This document shows, piece by piece, positions 33,557 to 40,270 of a stretch of DNA of 64,000 bases. This DNA comes from Saprospiraceae bacterium (GTDB lineage Bacteria; Bacteroidota; Bacteroidia; Chitinophagales; Saprospiraceae). The DNA is taken from the NCBI GenBank assembly GCA_041392805.1, contig JAWKLJ010000001.1, positions 4,958,501-5,022,500 of the forward strand, in the 5' to 3' direction. Numbering within the stretch: position 1 is the stretch's first letter; each line of letters starts with the position of its first letter. Made by a program: the position numbers and the translations under genes. The notes beneath the pieces are model-generated. The model made no database searches and was not told the origin of the DNA. It saw nothing but the letters and a program-made list of their open reading frames with translations.

Positions 33557-35377
33557 TCAACCTCCCATATTCGGCAACTTCGATAAAATCGTGCCCAATT
33601 TCATGGCTTTAGCCGAGTCGCCGTCGATCTTAAGCCTTCCTTGGATAAAAGCCGTTTGCAAATTCAATTTACCCTGTCCGATGCGGATGAGGTGCTTGTC
33701 ATCAATGGTAAAGGTGACATCAGGGTCTTGGGCTTTACTGCGGCGCACCGTTCCCGGCGATTTATTCAAATCAACGGTCCATTCCCTTGGAACATCACCA
33801 GTGATGATGAATTGGAAGAGGCCATTATTCGGCTTGATATTGGCTGCATTCAGTTGGAGTTGCTTTTTGAAATGAGCAAAAAGCGCATCAGAGGCTGCTT
33901 TGGGGGCGGCTTTCTTAACGACCTTTTTCTTTTCCTTTCTATTCAAAATAGCGGCTTCCAGTTCATTGGCAGACTCGCGCAGGTATTTGGAAAACAGGTC
34001 GATGTCAGGCATGGTCTTGGCATCGGAGGTAGGACTGATGGTTACAATGCCGTTGTAACTAAAGACGGTAATGATCAGGCCCATCCCGTCAATAATGGGT
34101 GCCATACCCATCATCGAAAGTAGGGGATGGCCATTGATGTAAAGCGGAAATTGTGGGCCAGGCACATTGGTGATGGTCACATTAAACACAGGATTGTGTA
34201 ATTCGGAGACTTGAAAGCGGGAATAGAGTCTGGCCGCCTGATTCGCTACGCCAAAAGGCACTGCTTCGGCCATGTTTGCCAAGGTTTTTGCGCCAATGGC
34301 TCCCTGGTAGGTTTTCCCCCTCAAGGTATTTTCCTGAATGGTTTCCAGGCGTTCTATCGGATCTTCTATATTGGTGGCCAGCTGCACCAACATGGATGAA
34401 ATTTGATTACCAGCTTCCTGCGCTTCACTGGGCGTTCGGGTAGAGATGGGCACCATGGCCACCAATGGTTTTATTGGTAACTTGTCTTTTTCGAGTAAAT
34501 ACCGGCGCAAGGCTCCGGCACAAATGGCTAAGATGACATCATTCAGGGTGGTCTGCATGATGTCTTTTAAGGCTTTGACGCGATCTAGCGAAAGCAGGGC
34601 ACTATTCCATTTTCTTTTAGGGGAAATAATGCCATTTAGGGGGGAGGCGGGAGCCGTAAATGGGGCCGTCGGCAAATCTGCTTTTTTACCTCTCGTCAGC
34701 ATACCTGCTTTAAAGGACGCCGATACCGCTTCGCTGATTAGTTTAGGGAATTTAAGTGGCTTTTCTACAAAGCTGAGGGTACTTTTAAGTATCATGGCCA
34801 CCTCATTGGGCAAGGGTTCTGGCTTAAAAGGTTTGGGCTCAGGTATAGGTTTTTTCTCCGCTGTAAAATCAAAAAGCAGGCTTAGGAGACTAGCGCCCCC
34901 AACGCCATCAATAGCCACATGATGAACCTTGGAAATAACGGCTACCGAACCCTTGGGGACCTGTGGAATACTATCCAGTCCTTCTACAAAAGTGAAAGAC
35001 CACAAGGGACGGGAATGGTCCAGGGGTTCACTGAAAATCTGAGAAGCTACTTTTCTCAAGGTTTTCCAATTGCCTGGTTTGGGTAGGGCAATATGGTGAA
35101 TGTGCATATCAATATCGAAATGAGGATCATCCACCCAATAAGGATAATCAATACTAAATGGCACATAGACCAGTCGCTTGCGCAATTTTGGGGTCATGTG
35201 AATCCGGGAATGTATGATGGACCTGAAGGTTTCAAATTCAAGGGAGCCTTCTATAACCGCCACGCTACCTATATGCATGGGGTTGGTCGGGGTTTCCAAA
35301 TAGAGGAAGGTAGCATCCATCCCGGATATAGGATTTATATCTGAACCGTTTAGTTGTTTGATGATTTTATTTAGCAC
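33557..35377 (-). CDS. wax ester synthase/diacylglycerol acyltransferase with C-terminal SCP2 domain
   Basis: Residues 15-485 are a WS/DGAT: the catalytic VHHVAIDGVGG (H152, H153, D157), TLNDVILAICAGALR and the late NVPGPQFPLYINGHPL segment are all present. An alanine/lysine linker (KEKKKVVKKAAPKAA) leads to an SCP2-like lipid-binding domain (about 505-606, WTVDLNKSPGTV, DPDVTFTIDD, QGRLKIDGDSAKAMKLG). The WS/DGAT part esterifies diacylglycerol or fatty alcohol with acyl-CoA. The SCP2 part may deliver lipid substrate. It is convergent with gpsA and divergent from a phasin-like gene. Such an enzyme plus GpsA and PlsB/PlsC units defines a triacylglycerol route. Confidence 0.93.
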   Translation of the reverse strand: MLNKIIKQLNGSDINPISGMDATFLYLETPTNPMHIGSVAVIEGSLEFETFRSIIHSRIHMTPKLRKRLVYVPFSIDYPYWVDDPHFDIDMHIHHIALPKPGNWKTLRKVASQIFSEPLDHSRPLWSFTFVEGLDSIPQVPKGSVAVISKVHHVAIDGVGGASLLSLLFDFTAEKKPIPEPKPFKPEPLPNEVAMILKSTLSFVEKPLKFPKLISEAVSASFKAGMLTRGKKADLPTAPFTAPASPLNGIISPKRKWNSALLSLDRVKALKDIMQTTLNDVILAICAGALRRYLLEKDKLPIKPLVAMVPISTRTPSEAQEAGNQISSMLVQLATNIEDPIERLETIQENTLRGKTYQGAIGAKTLANMAEAVPFGVANQAARLYSRFQVSELHNPVFNVTITNVPGPQFPLYINGHPLLSMMGMAPIIDGMGLIITVFSYNGIVTISPTSDAKTMPDIDLFSKYLRESANELEAAILNRKEKKKVVKKAAPKAASDALFAHFKKQLQLNAANIKPNNGLFQFIITGDVPREWTVDLNKSPGTVRRSKAQDPDVTFTIDDKHLIRIGQGKLNLQTAFIQGRLKIDGDSAKAMKLGTILSKLPNMGG

Positions 35378-35490
35378 GCCGCTACTTTTTGTTATGATGT
35401 TATCTCCTAAAGATAATAACTTATTCTTTGATTTGTAACCGTGTATAACGGAATTGTAGTAAATTTAGACAATGATGAAATTTTTTTAAG

Positions 35491-36015
35491 ATGGCAATAA
35501 AAAAAGAAGAGACAGCATCTTTCATGCTAAGACTCACGCAAAAGATTTTTAACAATGAAAATGGTGAGCCCCAGGTTCAATGGAGAGGTAATATCCGCCA
35601 TGTTCAGGGAGGTGACGAACAACGGTTTTCCCAATTTGATGAAGTTGTTACTTTTATTCAAAGCAAGTTGGCCGACCTCACTATTCAGGCGATGGAGGAT
35701 AAGCCGATCGAAGAGCAAAAGGGTATCTTATCCAAAAGTTTTGATCTTTGGAAAAAAATGGCTTTGGAGGGCCCTAAAATGGTCATGGAAACGATCAAAG
35801 ACCCTAAAAAACAAGTCGCTCAGCTACAGGATCAAATCCAGGATCAAATTCATCATGTAAAAGATGAGATTAGTCAAAAATTAGAAATTGATTCCTGGAA
35901 AAGAGCCTCAAAATCGGATTACAATGAAATTCTCCAAAAACTGGATGCGCTCTCAGTTGAAATATCCAGTTTGAACGAAAAGGTAGATCTCCTTTCTAAA
36001 CGAAAAGGAAAGTGA
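35491..36015 (+). CDS. coiled-coil, phasin-like protein
   Basis: The 174-residue charged helical protein has a central segment DLWKKMALEGPKMVMETIKD, glutamine/lysine-rich heptads (KKQVAQLQDQIQDQIHHVKD) and a C-terminal leucine-repeat coiled coil (LQKLDALSVEISSLNEKVD). The beginning (SFMLRLTQKIF, VQWRGNIRHVQGGDE) resembles small granule-associated proteins. No catalytic motif is seen. It is divergent from the WS/DGAT gene, and its stop overlaps the GTG start of the BTAD regulator by 4 bp, so these two are translationally coupled. A lipid-body coat role is inferred from context only. Confidence 0.5.
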   Translation: MAIKKEETASFMLRLTQKIFNNENGEPQVQWRGNIRHVQGGDEQRFSQFDEVVTFIQSKLADLTIQAMEDKPIEEQKGILSKSFDLWKKMALEGPKMVMETIKDPKKQVAQLQDQIQDQIHHVKDEISQKLEIDSWKRASKSDYNEILQKLDALSVEISSLNEKVDLLSKRKGK

Positions 36016-36827
36016 TTGCTATTGAAAATCAAATAGAAACTATACTGGCGAAGAAAGCTACCGCACCTATTCGCGTCCAAACCCTGGGGAATTTTCAGCT
36101 CTGGCGAAACGATGAACTGGTAGATACCAAAGAATGGGGAAGGGATGTTTCGCTTCAACTTTTCCAGTTCTTTATCACTAGCCGTCATAGGCGGGGGTTG
36201 CACAAAGAACAAATTATTGACCGGATATGGGACAATGTGGATGCAAAAGCCGGGCAGCAAAACTTCAAGGTGGCGCACCATGGGGTAACCAAGGTACTGG
36301 AGCCCGATCGGGAAAACAGGGTGGAATCAAAATACATTATTCGCCAAGGAGCAACCTACCAACTCAAATTTGAAGACATCTGGATAGATATAGAGGCGCT
36401 GGATCAGTTGATTGCACTGGGGCACCAGGCGCTGGTCGACCAGCCAGCATTAGCACAAACTGCTTATCGCGAAGCCATTGCCTTGCACCAAGGTGTTTAC
36501 CTGCCTAATCGATTGTATGAAGATTGGTCTAGTGAAGAACGAGAGCGGATACAACTATTGATCTTAGGGGCTTTTATCAGTCTTAGTGAATTATTATTGA
36601 AAGAAAATCCCCTGGAAAGCGTCCGATTGACCCAACTGGCTTTGCAGATTGACCCTACCTGGGAAGATGCCTATCGCATTCAAATGGAAGCTTATCTTGA
36701 AAAGGGCAATCGTCCCATGGCCATTAAAACCTTCCAACATTGTGAGCGAGTGCTCGAAGACGAATTTGGCATAGCGCCCTTGCCAGAGACGCGACAATTA
36801 TACCAGAAAATCAAAAGTATTCAATAG
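36012..36827 (+). CDS. BTAD/winged-helix transcriptional regulator (SARP-like)
   Basis: The N-terminal winged helix of OmpR/AfsR type spans about 18-115 (IRVQTLGNFQLWRNDELVDT, ...QNFKVAHHGVTKVLE). The bacterial transcriptional activator (BTAD) TPR-like domain spans about 125-270 (AQTAYREAIALHQGVYLP, WEDAYRIQMEAYLEKGNRPM). The start is GTG 36012, overlapping the previous stop as GTGA. There is no ATPase or sensor domain, which is the short SARP-like format. Coupling to a phasin-like gene at the lipid locus suggests it regulates lipid storage genes. Confidence 0.85.
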   Translation: MIAIENQIETILAKKATAPIRVQTLGNFQLWRNDELVDTKEWGRDVSLQLFQFFITSRHRRGLHKEQIIDRIWDNVDAKAGQQNFKVAHHGVTKVLEPDRENRVESKYIIRQGATYQLKFEDIWIDIEALDQLIALGHQALVDQPALAQTAYREAIALHQGVYLPNRLYEDWSSEERERIQLLILGAFISLSELLLKENPLESVRLTQLALQIDPTWEDAYRIQMEAYLEKGNRPMAIKTFQHCERVLEDEFGIAPLPETRQLYQKIKSIQ

Positions 36828-36854
36828 CTTTGGCGCAAGCAAAGTGGTGAACAT

Positions 36855-38096
36855 ATGAAATTTGAAGATTATAGTTTAAACACAAAAGTAAAAAAAGGAC
36901 TAGCTCGGCTCGGGTTTAAACGACCCACCGACATTCAGTATAAATCCATTCCGAATATACTGAAAGGAGAGGATTTGCTAGCCGTAGCCCAAACGGGTAC
37001 CGGCAAAACCGCCGCCTTTGCGATTCCGGTCATCGACCTGATTTATAGCAAAAAAGTAAGTCAAAGAAGGCCAACTGGTGTCATGTGTCTGGTCTTGGTG
37101 CCAACGCATGAGCTTGCCATACAGATTGATGAAGTCTTTCAGCAAATAGCAAAATTCACCAATGTACAAACACTCGCGCTGATCGGTGGGGTGGACCAGG
37201 AACCCCAAATTGAGCGACTCAAAAAAGGCGTGGATATCGTCATCGCCACACCAGGAAGGATGTTTGACCTCATCAGCCAAGGCCATTTGCTAACCCATCA
37301 GATCGAGATACTGGTGCTGGATGAGGCCGATTATATGCTGGACCTGGGCTTTATTCAGGACATCAAAGACCTGATGCGCAAACTTCCCAAAAGAAGACAA
37401 ACCCTATTCTTTTCAGCTACGATCAACGACAAGATCAAAAAGATTGCCTACACCCTGGTAAAACAAAATGCCATTCGTATTCAATTGTCGCCCGATGATC
37501 CTGTCGCCAAGAATATCGACCACTCTGTTGTCTTTATGGAAATGGACCATAAACGGTTTTTTCTGGAAAGAGTGATCCGAGAAAATCCCGACACGAAAAT
37601 ACTAGCGTTTGTCAGAACCAAGGTCAGGGCAGAAAGAGTCCTGAAAGCGATGGAAAGGGTGGATATTCCAGCCCTGACCATTCATGGAGACAAAGACCAA
37701 AAAGAAAGATCGGAGGTGCTCGATCAGTTTAAAACAGGCAAAACCAACCTGTTGATTGCCACCGATGTAACCGCCAGAGGAATTGATATTCCGGATATTG
37801 AGATCGTGATCAATTACGATTTGCCGGAAGAGGCGGAGAACTACGTTCACCGGGTGGGACGGACGGGCCGGGCCGAGAAAAAAGGAAACGCCTATACCTT
37901 CTGTTCGGAAGAAGAGCGAGAGAAACTAGCCGAAATCCAAGGCTTTTTGGATAAAGAAATAAAAGTCCTTGTGCTGGACAAATACGAATATGCTGATACC
38001 CTGAATATTGAACGGGAACGGAAAAGCGACTATAGTGCTTTGATGGAGGAAATAGCAGCTTTTGAAAATAGGAAGAAGCGGAAGAAGAAGAAATGA
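36855..38096 (+). CDS. DEAD-box ATP-dependent RNA helicase
   Basis: All core motifs are present: Q motif (Q28), AQTGTGKT (45-52), PTHELA, ATPGR, DEAD (156-159), SAT (187-189), the C-terminal ATDVTARGID and HRVGRTGR. At 413 residues it has the short RhlE/CshA-like format with a lysine-rich tail (NRKKRKKKK). It unwinds RNA in ribosome assembly or mRNA decay. It follows the BTAD gene by 27 bp on the same strand but is functionally unrelated. Confidence 0.95.
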   Translation: MKFEDYSLNTKVKKGLARLGFKRPTDIQYKSIPNILKGEDLLAVAQTGTGKTAAFAIPVIDLIYSKKVSQRRPTGVMCLVLVPTHELAIQIDEVFQQIAKFTNVQTLALIGGVDQEPQIERLKKGVDIVIATPGRMFDLISQGHLLTHQIEILVLDEADYMLDLGFIQDIKDLMRKLPKRRQTLFFSATINDKIKKIAYTLVKQNAIRIQLSPDDPVAKNIDHSVVFMEMDHKRFFLERVIRENPDTKILAFVRTKVRAERVLKAMERVDIPALTIHGDKDQKERSEVLDQFKTGKTNLLIATDVTARGIDIPDIEIVINYDLPEEAENYVHRVGRTGRAEKKGNAYTFCSEEEREKLAEIQGFLDKEIKVLVLDKYEYADTLNIERERKSDYSALMEEIAAFENRKKRKKKK

Positions 38097-38099
38097 TAC

Positions 38100-38115
38100 C
38101 TTTGCTTAAGCAAAG
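38100..38115. terminator. 16-bp perfect palindrome after the helicase gene
   Basis: CTTTGCTTAAGCAAAG is a perfect palindrome 3 bp after the helicase stop, followed by TCACCTTTTTATC. It may form a small hairpin with a T-rich tail, but the lack of a loop makes it a weak candidate. Confidence 0.45.
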
Positions 38116-38204
38116 TCACCTTTTTATCTTTATCCCGTCCCCATTTTATAGCTCATTTCTACTTACGCAGGGATTACTGACAAAAATAAACCAACATATA
38201 TAAA

Positions 38205-39014
38205 ATGAACGCAAAACAGTTTTTTCTAATAATTTTCACATTTGCTTTGGCTAGCTGTGAAACGAGTATTCCAGACACTAACGCAACGGAGCAATCAACA
38301 ACAGATGGCAGGGAATTTTATCAACTGAAAGTATATACCTTTAAATCGAATGCCCAGGTTAGTGCCACAGACAAATACCTTAAGGACGCCTTTTTGCCAG
38401 GCTTAAAAAAACAAGGAATCAATACGGTTGGGGTGTTCAAGCTAAAGACCAATGAATCAGATACGATTCAAAAAACTTTTGTACTCATTCCTTTTAGCAC
38501 CATGGAACAATTCCTGAGACATGAGGATGAGCTTAATAAAGACGAGGCCTATTTAGCAGCAGGAAGTGATTATATCAATGCTTCCTACAAAGAACCTCCT
38601 TACCTGCGTATTGAGTCTACCCTGATGAAAGCTTTTCCGGATATGCCGATGATGCAGGCCTCCAAGGTGGATGCTCCAAGGTCGGAGCGGATATATGAAT
38701 TGAGGAGTTACGAATCGGCCACCGAGCGATATTACAAAACCAAGGTTGATATGTTTAATGCAGGTGGAGAGATCAAACTCTTTGATCGGTTAGGATTTAA
38801 TGCCGTATTTTATGCAGAAGTTTTATCAGGATCAAAGATGCCCAATCTGATGTATATGACGACGTTCCCCGATATGCCAACGCGAGATACGCTCTGGAAA
38901 GCATTTTTTGAAGCGCCTGAGTGGACCGCTTTGAAAGCCATTCCTAAATATGAGAATACTGTTTCTCATGCTGATATCATTTTCCTGGTTCCGACTGATT
39001 ATTCAGCTTATTAA
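38205..39014 (+). CDS. NIPSNAP family lipoprotein
   Basis: The signal peptide ends in the lipobox FALASC (C18), and an S/T/D-rich linker follows. Two NIPSNAP ferredoxin-like domains are evident: FYQLKVYTFKSNAQVSATDK opens the first (about 40) and RIYELRSYESATERYYKTKV opens the second (about 164). The protein is therefore a lipid-anchored envelope protein of unknown activity. Its downstream neighbour is a collapsed sugar isomerase gene. NIPSNAP genes in Bacteroidota are often grouped with such genes. Confidence 0.87.
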   Translation: MNAKQFFLIIFTFALASCETSIPDTNATEQSTTDGREFYQLKVYTFKSNAQVSATDKYLKDAFLPGLKKQGINTVGVFKLKTNESDTIQKTFVLIPFSTMEQFLRHEDELNKDEAYLAAGSDYINASYKEPPYLRIESTLMKAFPDMPMMQASKVDAPRSERIYELRSYESATERYYKTKVDMFNAGGEIKLFDRLGFNAVFYAEVLSGSKMPNLMYMTTFPDMPTRDTLWKAFFEAPEWTALKAIPKYENTVSHADIIFLVPTDYSAY

Positions 39015-39023
39015 ATGGAATAT

Positions 39024-39240
39024 ATGAATCGAAGAAATTTTATAAAGAATGCAGGAATGCTAAGATTATACTGAGCTAGGGAATGGTTCTATTGATTATG
39101 TTGAAATACTTCCGGACCCCATTGCGTCTGGACTCAAATTTTATTATATAGAGCAAGGCGGTAATTTTGCCACTAGCTCCATGAAAAGTGCGGCTGATAG
39201 TGCTGATTATTTTAAAAAACACTTGCAACTGTATCTATAG
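39024..39240 (+). pseudogene. collapsed sugar-phosphate isomerase/epimerase gene
   Basis: The first 16 codons, from ATG 39024, read as a Tat-type opening (MNRRNFIKNAG) and then hit TGA. In another frame the sequence reads directly into the last ~58 residues of a TIM-barrel sugar isomerase (NGSIDYVEILPDPIASGLKF, YYIEQGGNF, ending SADYFKKHLQLYL and TAG). The middle, about 200 codons in a full-length gene, is missing. This is an internal deletion with frame loss. It follows the NIPSNAP gene by 9 bp and was probably once co-transcribed with it. Confidence 0.75.
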
Positions 39241-39452
39241 CGGCTACTGGTCAATTAAATAAACCTATCCTTGCCTCTTTAATGTTAAAAAAGGTATGGA
39301 TAATTGTGTCCACTTATCTTACTGCTAACAATTGATATGGCGATAAAACCCTTCGTGAGGTTAGGTTTGTGATTTATCAGCGTTTTTGCATGATAGGCAG
39401 TAAAAGAATAGAAGAACTAAAAGATTGAAAGAGTGGTTAACAATAAGTATCT
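39241..39452. other. intergenic region before the toxin-antitoxin-like pair
   Basis: AT-rich sequence with no recognised gene or hairpin. Confidence 0.3.
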
Positions 39453-39470
39453 TTGAGTAAAACAAGGAAA

Positions 39471-39683
39471 ATGAGAGCAATAACATTAGAAACACAGGAT
39501 AATAATTATCTAATAAGGATAGACAAGAATTCTATAGATAAAGATTTCTTATTCAATTTAATAGAAAAATTAAGGCTAGAATTTTTAGCTCAAGAAGTTG
39601 ATTTTGATGAAGACATTGAAGAATTAGGGAAGGAAATAAAGTCAAATTGGTGGAAGGAAAATAAGGAGAAATATTTAGGATAA
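39471..39683 (+). CDS. probable antitoxin of a PIN-domain toxin pair
   Basis: This small protein (about 70 residues) is rich in D, E and K, with FNLIEKLRLEFLAQEVDF and DIEELGKEIKSNWWKEN. It lies 5 bp before a PIN-domain gene, which is the usual antitoxin position. No DNA-binding motif is clearly seen. I take the ATG near 39471 as the start. A TTG at 39453 would add six residues. It is distinctly AT-rich compared with its neighbours, suggesting acquisition. Confidence 0.65.
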   Translation: MRAITLETQDNNYLIRIDKNSIDKDFLFNLIEKLRLEFLAQEVDFDEDIEELGKEIKSNWWKENKEKYLG

Positions 39684-39688
39684 TTGGA

Positions 39689-40102
39689 ATGAAAAGAGTT
39701 GTAGTAGATACCAACATTATATTTGCAGCATTAAGAGCAAAATACTCAAAAGTTAGAGCCATATTAGACCAAGGAAGATACCAGTTTTACACTCCAAATT
39801 TTTTGATAGCTGAAATATTCAAACATAAAGAGCGAATATTAAGAAGTTCAAAATCTTCAGAAGAAGAGACGTATGAATATTTGATAAAAACCCTGAATAA
39901 ATTAAGCTTTGTTAATGAAAATATAATATCAACAGGAAATTTTATTGCGGCTTATAAATTGTGTAAAGAAATTGATGAAGATGATACCCCATTTGTTGCT
40001 TTATCATTGGAATTAGATTGTGAGCTATGGACAAAAGATGAAAAATTGAAGGAAGGGTTGAAGCGAAGAGGGTTTAATAAATTCTTCGAAGAGCCTGAGT
40101 GA
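39689..40102 (+). CDS. PIN domain ribonuclease (VapC-like toxin)
   Basis: The 137-residue PIN fold has the four conserved acids: D7 (VVVDTNIIFAAL), E42 (FLIAEIF), D99 (IDEDDTPFVALSLELD) and D117 (ELWTKDEKL). PIN toxins cleave tRNA or rRNA and are neutralised by a co-encoded partner; the small acidic protein 5 bp upstream fits that role. The AT-rich composition, shared with the antitoxin gene, sets the pair apart from the surrounding genes. Confidence 0.85.
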   Translation: MKRVVVDTNIIFAALRAKYSKVRAILDQGRYQFYTPNFLIAEIFKHKERILRSSKSSEEETYEYLIKTLNKLSFVNENIISTGNFIAAYKLCKEIDEDDTPFVALSLELDCELWTKDEKLKEGLKRRGFNKFFEEPE

Positions 40103-40270
40103 ATGTTTTCAAATTGACATGAAAGACACATTGTCCCACACAGCGGAGGCCATCAGTTTCATACCGGAGATCGTCAGACCAAAAATAAAAGAATTGCTAC
40201 CTTGGGAGGGAGATGAAAAAAACTATGTTTAAAGACAGTGTGGCTGTTCCCATGAAAAGCAAAATATGCT
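40103..40270. other. short spacer before the cyclase fusion gene
   Basis: It contains a 37-codon open frame (40119-40232; ends WEGDEKNYV) that resembles nothing I recognise and is probably a remnant or chance frame. Confidence 0.3.

Noticed and set aside
40119..40232. 37-residue open frame before the cyclase gene
   Set aside because: Too short to judge, with no recognisable family; possibly a fragment.
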